From: Sandaracinaceae bacterium
GTDB lineage: Bacteria > Myxococcota_A > Polyangia > Polyangiales > Sandaracinaceae
Reading direction: 5' to 3'
DNA length: 64,000 nt
NCBI GenBank assembly: GCA_020633195.1
Contig: JACKEC010000027.1
Span: 62,001 to 126,000 of the forward strand
The position numbers were made by a program, and so were the translations under genes. The notes beneath the pieces were generated by a model. The model searched no databases. It had not been told where the DNA came from and saw nothing but the letters and a program-made list of their open reading frames with translations. Each line of letters begins with the position of its first letter. The stretch's first letter is position 1. Of this stretch, positions 36,261 to 43,722 are shown piece after piece.

Positions 36261-37253
36261 TCACTCCGTCGCGTCGTCGTCGAAGTCGATGTCCGGGGGG
36301 TCCGGCAGCTCGAAGCCGTCGTCCTCGTCGTCGTCCTGCTCGGCCGGCTCGTCCTCGTAGGGGGCGAACGTCGGGGGTCGATCGACGGCGAGCTCCACGA
36401 AATCCGCGAGCGGGATCTCGACGAAGCGGACCAGCTCGTCGCTGCCGAGGATGCGCAACGGGGATTGCACGACGACACCGTCGCCGGTGGGGACCAGCGC
36501 GTCGGCGCAGACGTCGAAGTGCCTCGGCACGGTCACGCCGTCCTCGTAGCCGTGGAGCCCCAGCTCCCCGCAGCCGAGCCAGATCGCGCCGCCGTGGACC
36601 AGCACGCTCTTGGGGGCGAACGCCGGGTCCGGCAGGGGCAGGAGCTCGTCGGCCGAGCCGCCCATGAGCATCGCGGCGGGCCCGCACGCGAAGACCCGCT
36701 CCTCGCTCTGGACGTGGACGCTCCAGAACGCGCGCCTCGTCGGCACCTCCAGCTCGCTCCACCCCGCGCCATCCCATCGGGAGACGAGGCCGTCGGCGCC
36801 GACCGCGAACACCAGCTCGGGGTGCGCCCCGTGCATGGCCAGCACCTGCGCCCGCATCGGGCTCGACTCGAACTTGGCGCCGTCCCAGCGCGACACGAAG
36901 TGCTGACCGCGCTCGCTGCCCCACACGAAGACGTTCGCGTCGTCGACGCCCCAGATCCCGCCGAGCGATCCCGGGAAGGTCGTCGGGTGCCACTCGCCGC
37001 CGTCGGCGCCGCGCCACAGCACGCGCCCGTCCGTGTGCGTGGCCCAGATCGCGCGCTGCGGCGACATCCACACCCCGGTGACCCAGCCCGGGAGCGTGAG
37101 CAGCGCCTCGAGCTTCCCGCCCCGCGCGCTCGCCACCCAGCTCTCCATGTGCTCCAGCTCGAGGCCTGCCTCTCGATCGAAGCGGTAGGCGAGGACCGCC
37201 ACGTCGCCCCGAGCCACTCCGCTGACGCCTCCGAAGCGATGGTCGAGCCGCAT
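36261..37253 (-). CDS. Propeller-like repeat protein, paralogue of the 31.3-kb protein
   Basis: About 330 aa from ATG 37251-37253 (a GTG three codons upstream is also possible). Blades include VLWRGADGGEWHPTTFPGSL, IWGVDDANVFVWGSERGQHF, VLAMHGAHPELVFAVGADG and LVSRWDGAGWSELEVPTRR. It ends in a strongly acidic tail (EDEPAEQDDDEDDGFE...DFDDDATE). Convergent with the HEAT-repeat gene and divergent from DUF2169. Shares blade wording with the protein at 31333-32352, indicating duplication within the island. Confidence 0.75.
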   Translation of the reverse strand: MRLDHRFGGVSGVARGDVAVLAYRFDREAGLELEHMESWVASARGGKLEALLTLPGWVTGVWMSPQRAIWATHTDGRVLWRGADGGEWHPTTFPGSLGGIWGVDDANVFVWGSERGQHFVSRWDGAKFESSPMRAQVLAMHGAHPELVFAVGADGLVSRWDGAGWSELEVPTRRAFWSVHVQSEERVFACGPAAMLMGGSADELLPLPDPAFAPKSVLVHGGAIWLGCGELGLHGYEDGVTVPRHFDVCADALVPTGDGVVVQSPLRILGSDELVRFVEIPLADFVELAVDRPPTFAPYEDEPAEQDDDEDDGFELPDPPDIDFDDDATE

Positions 37254-37323
37254 CCCCGCCACCCTACATCAGCCGATGACCGGCGCACGTCGGGCTCGTC
37301 CGACCGCCGCGACTCTGCGCATA

Positions 37324-38352
37324 ATGCGCCGAATGCTCCCGCCCCCCGAGCTGCGCGCCAAGGGCCTCGACGCGATCGCCGACATGGTCCCGATGCTCGA
37401 CGTCGACGGAAGCATCCAGCTCGTCGTGCTGGTCAAGCTCCGGGTCCAGGTCGACCGGTTCGGCCGCACGCGGCGGACCGAGGGGGCGGAGATCCACAGG
37501 GCCGACGTGCCGCACGATCCCGACGCGCCCGAGTCGAGCAGCATCCGGTTCCCGTGCGATCTGTGCCTGAGGAAGCCGGGCACGGACGTGATCGTCGTGG
37601 GCCACGCCCGGCCGACGAAGCCCGGCACCACCGCGATGGACGTCCTGGTCCGCGTCGGCCCCGTCCAGAAGGCGCTGCGCGTGTTCGGCCCGCGCTACTG
37701 GCGCCGCGGCGTCACCGGCCTGACGCCGAGCGCGCCCGAGCCGATCGAGGCGGTCCCCCTCACGTGGGAGCTCGCCTTCGGTGGCTTCGACAGCGGCGAC
37801 GGCAAGCTCCTCGAGGAGCCGCGCAACCCCGTCGGTCGCGGGCTGAAGGTCGACGTCGAGGAGCTCGTGGACCAGCTCACGCCGCAGATCGAGGATCCCG
37901 ACGACCTGCTGTCGACGCACCGGAGCCGCCCGCGCCCCGCCGGCGTGGGCGCCCTCGGGCGTCACTGGGTCCCGCGTCGCGGCTTCGCCGGGACGTACGA
38001 CGAGGAGTGGAAGACGACCCACATGCCGCTGCCGCCGATCGACTTCGACGACCGCTTCAACCAGTGCGCGACCCCCGAGCTCATCGTCCCCGGGCACCTC
38101 CGGGGTGGGGAGCCGGTGCAGCTGCTGGGGGTCACCGCGCGTGGGGCCGCGGAGCTCGAGCTGCCCCGCCCGGTGTGGTTCGTCGGCGCCCGCGTGGACG
38201 GACGCCTGGTCGAGCACCCGCCGGTGCTCGACACGATCGTGATCGAGACCGACGACCTCTGGATCGACATGACCTGGCGCAGCCGGATCCCGCTACCGCG
38301 CCCGGCACGTCGGCTCGAGTACGTGCAAGTCCACGAGAAGCGGGCCGTCTGA
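37324..38352 (+). CDS. DUF2169-domain protein, T6SS effector-loading chaperone candidate
   Basis: About 342 aa. DUF2169 hallmarks: TDVIVVGHARPTKPGTTAMD, ALRVFGPRYWRRGVTGLTPS, VPLTWELAFGGFDSGDGKLL, EPRNPVGRGLKV, WVPRRGFAGTYDEEWKTTHM and LPPIDFDDRFNQCATPELIV. Members are typically encoded beside VgrG and PAAR genes and are thought to help mount effectors. Start ATG 37324 or 37333; neither has a clear ribosome-binding site. The next gene starts within 2 bases of its stop. Confidence 0.9.
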   Translation: MRRMLPPPELRAKGLDAIADMVPMLDVDGSIQLVVLVKLRVQVDRFGRTRRTEGAEIHRADVPHDPDAPESSSIRFPCDLCLRKPGTDVIVVGHARPTKPGTTAMDVLVRVGPVQKALRVFGPRYWRRGVTGLTPSAPEPIEAVPLTWELAFGGFDSGDGKLLEEPRNPVGRGLKVDVEELVDQLTPQIEDPDDLLSTHRSRPRPAGVGALGRHWVPRRGFAGTYDEEWKTTHMPLPPIDFDDRFNQCATPELIVPGHLRGGEPVQLLGVTARGAAELELPRPVWFVGARVDGRLVEHPPVLDTIVIETDDLWIDMTWRSRIPLPRPARRLEYVQVHEKRAV

Positions 38353-38353
38353 C

Positions 38354-39451
38354 GTGACGCGAACGAGCCAAGTCCCGCCGGTCGCTCTGTACGGCGAAGA
38401 CGCCCCCGAGCTGTGCAACCCCGTCCTCTGGAACGGCCTGGCGACGTCCGCCTATCACGCGTGGGCCTTCTGGCGCGCCGAGCAGGTCGCGCTCGCGCCG
38501 TCGCCGTTCCGCGCGCAGAACGACATCCGGATCGTGATGGGCATGATCCGCTCGCTGCCCCCGCGGAGCGTGGGCGCCGAGCGGCTCGCGGCGATCCTCC
38601 GGCGCCTGCTCGACGGCGCCCTCGCCCCGCTCGCCGGCGTGGCCGCGCGGCCCCGGATCCTGCTCGCGCTCGGGCTCCCCGAACGGATGGGCGACGAGCA
38701 CGGTGAGCTCCGCTTCCAGCGAGAGCGCTCGCGCCTCGTCGCGGAGGCGTTCCAGCACCTCGAGGCGCGGGCGGCGGAGGTCGAGGTGGAGGCCGTGCCC
38801 ACGGGCCACGCCTCCTTCGCCGAGTGCATCGAGCGCGCGGCCCAGGGGATCCGAGCGGGGCGGACGGACGTCGCCCTGGTCGGCGGGATCGACACCGGAT
38901 ACGACCCCGAGGTGGTGCAGAAGGCGCTCGACGAGGGGCGGATCTACGACGGCGCCAACCTCGACGGGTTCTGCCCCGGCGAAGGCGGGGCGATGTGGCT
39001 CATGATGCCGCGGGGCAGCGCCGCCCGGCTCGGCCTCCCCGCGACGCGCGTCGAGGGCCTCGCCCGGACGCTCGAGCGAGCGCACTCGTACACCGACGCG
39101 CCCTGCCGAGCCGAGGGCCTGACCGCCGCCGCGAACGCGCTGACCATGCCGCTGCGCAAGAGCGGGCGAACCCTCGACCTCTGGCTGCACGACGTCACGA
39201 GCGAGGTCTATCGGGTGCACGAGATGAACCTCGCGTGGCCGCGCGCGGCCCACGACGTGATGAGCCCGAAGGGGACGATCCAGTCGCTGCACCCAGCGTT
39301 CGGGGACCTCGGGGCGGCGTTCGGGGCGACCGCCGCGGCCCTCGCCGCGGAGGCGTTCTCGCGCGGCGACCCGGCGACCGAGCGGTGCATCATCACCGCG
39401 TCGAGCCCCCACGAGCAGCGGGCGGCCATCCTGCTGAGGCCAGGCCGATGA
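38354..39451 (+). CDS. Thiolase-fold (beta-ketoacyl-synthase-like) protein of the T6SS island
   Basis: 365 aa from a GTG. Has the second half of a ketoacyl-synthase fold: GHASFAECIERAAQGIRAGR, VALVGGIDTGYDPEVVQKAL, GFCPGEGGAMWLMMPRG and HPAFGDLGAAFGATAAALA. At the usual active-site position I read GHASFAECIERA without an obvious nucleophilic Cys motif, so catalysis is doubtful. Such proteins recur beside DUF2169 genes. Translationally coupled to neighbours on both sides (4-base overlap with the next start). Confidence 0.8.
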   Translation: MTRTSQVPPVALYGEDAPELCNPVLWNGLATSAYHAWAFWRAEQVALAPSPFRAQNDIRIVMGMIRSLPPRSVGAERLAAILRRLLDGALAPLAGVAARPRILLALGLPERMGDEHGELRFQRERSRLVAEAFQHLEARAAEVEVEAVPTGHASFAECIERAAQGIRAGRTDVALVGGIDTGYDPEVVQKALDEGRIYDGANLDGFCPGEGGAMWLMMPRGSAARLGLPATRVEGLARTLERAHSYTDAPCRAEGLTAAANALTMPLRKSGRTLDLWLHDVTSEVYRVHEMNLAWPRAAHDVMSPKGTIQSLHPAFGDLGAAFGATAAALAAEAFSRGDPATERCIITASSPHEQRAAILLRPGR

Positions 39452-40392
39452 CCACCCACTTCAAGCTCGCCCCCCTCGAGTTCCCGGGGGACCTCCACCC
39501 GACCGCGGCCCGCGTCGAGCTCGGGCTCACGCTCTACCTCGACGACCCGGGGCACTGGGCGCGCGACGCGGCTCCCCGCCTCGCCGCGACCCTGATCGAG
39601 TACGCGCCCGCGGGCGCGCTGAAGTGGTTCACGACGTCGACCTCGGGGACCTGGCGGCGCGTCGGCGACGCCGAGGGCCTGCGGCAGGTGCACGAGGGCT
39701 TCGCCACGCAAGGCCACCGGCTCGGGACCCACCTCCGCCACGGCTTCTACTTCCAGCTCGCGGACGATCCGGGCGCTCCGTCGAGCGGCTTCTTCTATCG
39801 GGAGATCGACCCGAGCCGCACCGACCGGGTCTCGGTCCTCGAGCTCACCCTGCCCATCGATTCCGACCCGGGGCTGCTCTTCCAGCTCGCGATGGAGGCG
39901 AGCGCGCTCGGGCCGTTCTGGAGCGGCGTCGGCGGCTACGCCCTCCGATCGAACTGGCAGACGCGGAGGGTCGCGATGACCCACGCGTACAAGTGGTGCG
40001 GGCGATGGTGGGGGATCGACATCCAGGATCCGGACGAGATGGCCTGGTTCGCGCGGGCCGGCCTCCCGGGGACGGGGTGGCTGACCCTCGTCGGCGCTCC
40101 TCTGGTGGCGCGGCTGGAGATCGCCCCCGAGCAGCTCCAGGGCTGGCCCGAAGGGATCATCGCCCTCCCCCGCCCTCACGGGACCCTGATCCGGGCTGGC
40201 GAGGCGCCGACCGAGGGCGACCTCAACCGCTTCGCGTTCCCGGAGGCCTACGCCGCGGTGGCCCGCCGCCTCGCGCCGTTCTTCGTGCCGGAGCCGCCCG
40301 AGCTGTGGGGGCTCTTCGGGGGCCGCGAGCAGACGGCGGTGTGGATGCGGCGCCTCGTCGACCCGGAGGCGTGGGGGGCGCGGGAAGCATGA
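39448..40392 (+). CDS. DUF3396 (type VI immunity family) protein
   Basis: 314 aa from ATG 39448, overlapping the previous stop (ATGA). Matches the DUF3396/type VI immunity pattern: LGTHLRHGFYFQLADD, VSVLELTLPIDSDPGLLF, ALGPFWSGVGGYALRSNW, MTHAYKWCGRWWGIDIQDPD and LPGTGWLTLVGAPLVARLE. Family members are predicted immunity proteins; no matching toxin is obvious directly beside it, so the cognate effector is unresolved. Last gene before vgrG1 in the same direction. Confidence 0.82.
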   Translation: MTTHFKLAPLEFPGDLHPTAARVELGLTLYLDDPGHWARDAAPRLAATLIEYAPAGALKWFTTSTSGTWRRVGDAEGLRQVHEGFATQGHRLGTHLRHGFYFQLADDPGAPSSGFFYREIDPSRTDRVSVLELTLPIDSDPGLLFQLAMEASALGPFWSGVGGYALRSNWQTRRVAMTHAYKWCGRWWGIDIQDPDEMAWFARAGLPGTGWLTLVGAPLVARLEIAPEQLQGWPEGIIALPRPHGTLIRAGEAPTEGDLNRFAFPEAYAAVARRLAPFFVPEPPELWGLFGGREQTAVWMRRLVDPEAWGAREA

Positions 40393-40454
40393 ACCTCGCA
40401 TCGCCGCTTTACCGACCGATCGGCCCGATCCATCATGAGCGTTCTCGCTAGCGC

Positions 40455-43319
40455 ATGGGGATCGAGAGCAGAGTCTTCCTCGAGAGTCTCGGCGCCTATG
40501 CCAGCGCCGCACGGATCCACGCGCGCGGCGCGCTGAGCGCCCCCTTCGACGTCGAGGCCCTGTTCTACCTCGACGACGGCGAGCTCGACCTCGACTCGCT
40601 GCTGTGGACGAACGCGGTGGCGTTCATCACCAACGAGGAGCGCGGGTCGGCGCAGCTCTTCCACGGGGTCATCGAGGAGGCCGACTACCTCCGACAGACG
40701 CACGTCGGTCACCTGTACCGCGTGAGGCTGCGGCCGCGCGTGCACGAGCTCGCGTACCGCGTCCGCACCCGCATCTTCCAGAACCTGACCGCCGTCGAGA
40801 TCGTCCAGCAGGTGCTGCGCGACGCGGGCGTGCCCGACGACGCGGTGCAGTGGGACCTCGCGAACCAGTACGACCCGCGCGAGTACTGCACGCAGTGGAA
40901 CGAGTCGGAGCTCGCCTTCGTCAGCCGTCTCCTCGAGGACGAGGGCATCTTCTACTGGTTCGATCACGCCGAGGACGGCCACGTGATGCGGATGGCGGAC
41001 ACCGCCGACGCGCACGAGGCGATCGAGGGCAACCCCGTGCTGCCGATGGCGGCGCGGCTCGATCCGATGACCGAGCAGGTCACCGACGTCACCTGGACCG
41101 CGCGCGTCACGAGCGACGTCCACACCACCCGCGACTGGAACTGGGGCACGCCGGCGCAGCCCATGCAGTCGATGCGCGAGTCCGACGGGTCGGTGGCGCT
41201 CGAGCGCTACGAGTACCCGGGCCACTTCGTCACCCAGGCCGAGGGCGACGCGCGCGCCAGCGATCGCGTCGCGGCGCAGCTCGTCGATCGCTACTGCGTG
41301 ACGGGCCGCGCGAGCGCCTGGGCCCTCGTCGCCGGTCGCTACTTCGCGCTCGTCAACGCGCGCCCGGACTACCTCGTCGGCGAGTACGTGCTCACCAGCG
41401 TCGAGCACCGCTTCGAGCACGGGCGCCCCGCGAACGGCTCGCCCGCGACGGAAGCGCAGTACGTGTCGAGCTTCACCGCGATGCCGCGGGACCTCGCGTA
41501 CAAGCCCCCGCGCTCGACCCCGCGACCCAAGGTCTACGGCGTCGAGAGCGCGGTGGTGACGGGGCCGCCCGGCGAGGAGATCCACGTCGACGCGTTCGGG
41601 CGCATCAAGGTGCGCTTCTACTGGGATCGCGAGCACCCCGTCGACGACACCGCGTCGTGCTGGATCCGCGTCCAGCAGCTCAACAACGCCGGCACGATGA
41701 TCCTCCCCCGCGTCGGGTGGGAGATGGGGATCGTGTTCCTCGACGGCGACCCGGATCGGCCCGTCGCGATCCACAAGACCTACAACCGCGAGGAGATGCC
41801 CCCCTACGAGCTGCCCGCGAACAAGACGCAAGGCTCGTTGCGCTCGTCGTCGTCGCCGGGGGGCGGCGGCACGAACGAGATCCGGATGCAGGACGGCAAC
41901 GGCGGCATGGAGCTGTTCATGCACGCCCAGAAGGACTACTCGGAGCGGGTCGGCAACGACCGCGTCGAGCAGGTCACCTGCGACGTCACCGAGCAGACGG
42001 GCACCGAGCTCGAGACCAGCGTGAAGGGCGCCGAGGACGTGTCGGTCGGCGCCGACCAGTCCGTGACCGTGGCGGGCGGACAGAACGACGACACCGGCGG
42101 CAGCGTCACGCTCTCCATCGGCGCCAAGGACGACATCGGCGTCACCGGCAACCACACGCGCGCCAACGACGGCAGCCGCAGCGACACGATCGGCGCGGCG
42201 CAGCTCGTCTTGGCCAACCGCATCGCGCACACCGCCAACGGCAACTGGGACCGGACCGTCACCGCGGTGCAGCTCCTGCTCGCGGTCGAGGACATCACCG
42301 ACGCGACCGGCGGCACCAAGACCGAGCTCATCGCCGGGGCGAAGATCGAGAAGATCGGCGGCGCGAAGTCCGAGAACATGGGGGCGGCGAAGGCGCTCAC
42401 CGCCGGCGCGATCAAGGAGTCGACGAGCGGTGACATCGCGATCGCCGGCGCGGCGCTCAGCATCGCCGCGGGCGGCCCCATCCAGATCGGCGCGGGCGGC
42501 GCGTTCTCCTTCGCGGGCAAGAACGTCACCTGGACCTCGCCGGCGAGCGCCACGCTGAAGGCCGGCGGCTGCGAGCTCAAGCTCTCGGGCGGCACGCTCA
42601 ACGTCGCGGGCAAGAAGCTCAGCGTGTCCGGGACGGCGCAGGTCACGCTCAAGGGCACCGTCAAGTGGAAGAAGAAGGGCGGCAAGGGCGGCGGCGGCGG
42701 CGGCGGCGGCGGCAAGGGCGGCGCCGGGGGCGGCGCGGGCAAGGCCAGCAAGTCCAACAAGGGCAAGGGCGGCAAGGTCAAGAAGCCCACGAAGAAGGAG
42801 CAGCGCCTCGCCGCCTCGCCGGGCAACTCGCCCGAGCAGATCGCCGCCCGCAAGAAGGTCGCGGCGCACCACTACCAGACGTACGGCAAGAAGTACGACC
42901 GCAACACGGGTCAGGTCCGCAAGCTCAACGCCAGCGAGATGCAGTCCGAGCTCGCCTGCATCGACTACAACCAGCCCGTGATCGCCGGCCCGCCGCCGCC
43001 GATCCCGTCGACGCTCAGTCAGTACCAGGCGCCGGGCGGCCGACGCGGCGGCTACTTCGCGCCCCCCGGCACCTCGCCGAGCGCGCTCGGCATCGGCGCC
43101 AACGGCACCGACTACTCGCAGAACCCGCCCGCGGTCGTGCCCAAGACGAGCAGCGACTACCAGATGTCTCCGCAGACGCACTACCTGCAGTCGACCGCGG
43201 CGCCGTGCAACGACACCTGGTCGACGAAGGGCACCCCGCAGCCCGCCGCCGGCGGCGGCACGCAGTACTACGTGGGCAACGGCTACCACGCGAACCACCC
43301 GCAAGTGAAACCCCTCTGA
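40455..43319 (+). CDS. vgrG: VgrG spike protein with C-terminal toxin-like extension
   Basis: 954 aa. gp27-like N-terminal part (residues 1-350: FLESLGAYASAARIHARGA, QYDPREYCTQWNESELAFVS), gp5 OB-fold (about 365-455: VVTGPPGEEIHVDAFGRIKV, SCWIRVQQLNNAGTMILPR) and a beta-helix needle to about 735. Then a low-complexity Lys/Gly linker (736-790) and a specific C-terminal domain of about 160 aa beginning near AARKKVAAHHYQTYGKKY and containing YQAPGGRRGGYFAPPGTSPS, which looks like a polymorphic-toxin tail. The gene 10 bp downstream is a candidate immunity protein. The needle is encoded in standard frame with no breaks. Confidence 0.93.
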   Translation: MGIESRVFLESLGAYASAARIHARGALSAPFDVEALFYLDDGELDLDSLLWTNAVAFITNEERGSAQLFHGVIEEADYLRQTHVGHLYRVRLRPRVHELAYRVRTRIFQNLTAVEIVQQVLRDAGVPDDAVQWDLANQYDPREYCTQWNESELAFVSRLLEDEGIFYWFDHAEDGHVMRMADTADAHEAIEGNPVLPMAARLDPMTEQVTDVTWTARVTSDVHTTRDWNWGTPAQPMQSMRESDGSVALERYEYPGHFVTQAEGDARASDRVAAQLVDRYCVTGRASAWALVAGRYFALVNARPDYLVGEYVLTSVEHRFEHGRPANGSPATEAQYVSSFTAMPRDLAYKPPRSTPRPKVYGVESAVVTGPPGEEIHVDAFGRIKVRFYWDREHPVDDTASCWIRVQQLNNAGTMILPRVGWEMGIVFLDGDPDRPVAIHKTYNREEMPPYELPANKTQGSLRSSSSPGGGGTNEIRMQDGNGGMELFMHAQKDYSERVGNDRVEQVTCDVTEQTGTELETSVKGAEDVSVGADQSVTVAGGQNDDTGGSVTLSIGAKDDIGVTGNHTRANDGSRSDTIGAAQLVLANRIAHTANGNWDRTVTAVQLLLAVEDITDATGGTKTELIAGAKIEKIGGAKSENMGAAKALTAGAIKESTSGDIAIAGAALSIAAGGPIQIGAGGAFSFAGKNVTWTSPASATLKAGGCELKLSGGTLNVAGKKLSVSGTAQVTLKGTVKWKKKGGKGGGGGGGGGKGGAGGGAGKASKSNKGKGGKVKKPTKKEQRLAASPGNSPEQIAARKKVAAHHYQTYGKKYDRNTGQVRKLNASEMQSELACIDYNQPVIAGPPPPIPSTLSQYQAPGGRRGGYFAPPGTSPSALGIGANGTDYSQNPPAVVPKTSSDYQMSPQTHYLQSTAAPCNDTWSTKGTPQPAAGGGTQYYVGNGYHANHPQVKPL

Positions 43320-43328
43320 TCGGAAGCC

Positions 43329-43709
43329 ATGTCGATCGTTCAGCACCGCTTCATCCAAAACCGTGACGACTTCTTCCGCGTGCTCGCCGAGGAGCTCGTG
43401 CGGGCGCAGCGGTTCGAAGCCGAGGTGCCGGGGCTGCCGCTCTTCTCCAGCCTGCGGCGCCAGCTCGAGGCGATCACGCAGTGGACCGCGGACGGGCGCC
43501 AGCCCACGAAGGACGAGCGCCGATCGATCCAGATGGGGCCCCTCATCGTGCGCGAGCTGAACCCCGCGCCGACCGACGAGCTCGAGGACTTCGGGTCGCG
43601 CATCCAGGAGCTCGAATTCTATTTGAAGCACTGGCGAGACGACGCCGGCTGGCAGTCGCTCGACGACGGCGACTACGAGATCTTCTTCCCGGACGATCAC
43701 GCGCCATGA
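43329..43709 (+). CDS. Candidate immunity protein for the VgrG C-terminal domain
   Basis: 126 aa, acidic and mostly helical: SIVQHRFIQNRDDFFRVLAE, LVRAQRFEAEVPGLPLF, SLRRQLEAITQWTADGRQP, ending YEIFFPDDHAP. It starts 10 bases after the vgrG1 stop and is followed by vgrG2 14 bases later. Small acidic protein directly after a toxin-tailed VgrG is the usual immunity position. No family recognised from sequence alone. Confidence 0.65.
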   Translation: MSIVQHRFIQNRDDFFRVLAEELVRAQRFEAEVPGLPLFSSLRRQLEAITQWTADGRQPTKDERRSIQMGPLIVRELNPAPTDELEDFGSRIQELEFYLKHWRDDAGWQSLDDGDYEIFFPDDHAP

Positions 43710-43722
43710 AGGGCACGCCACG

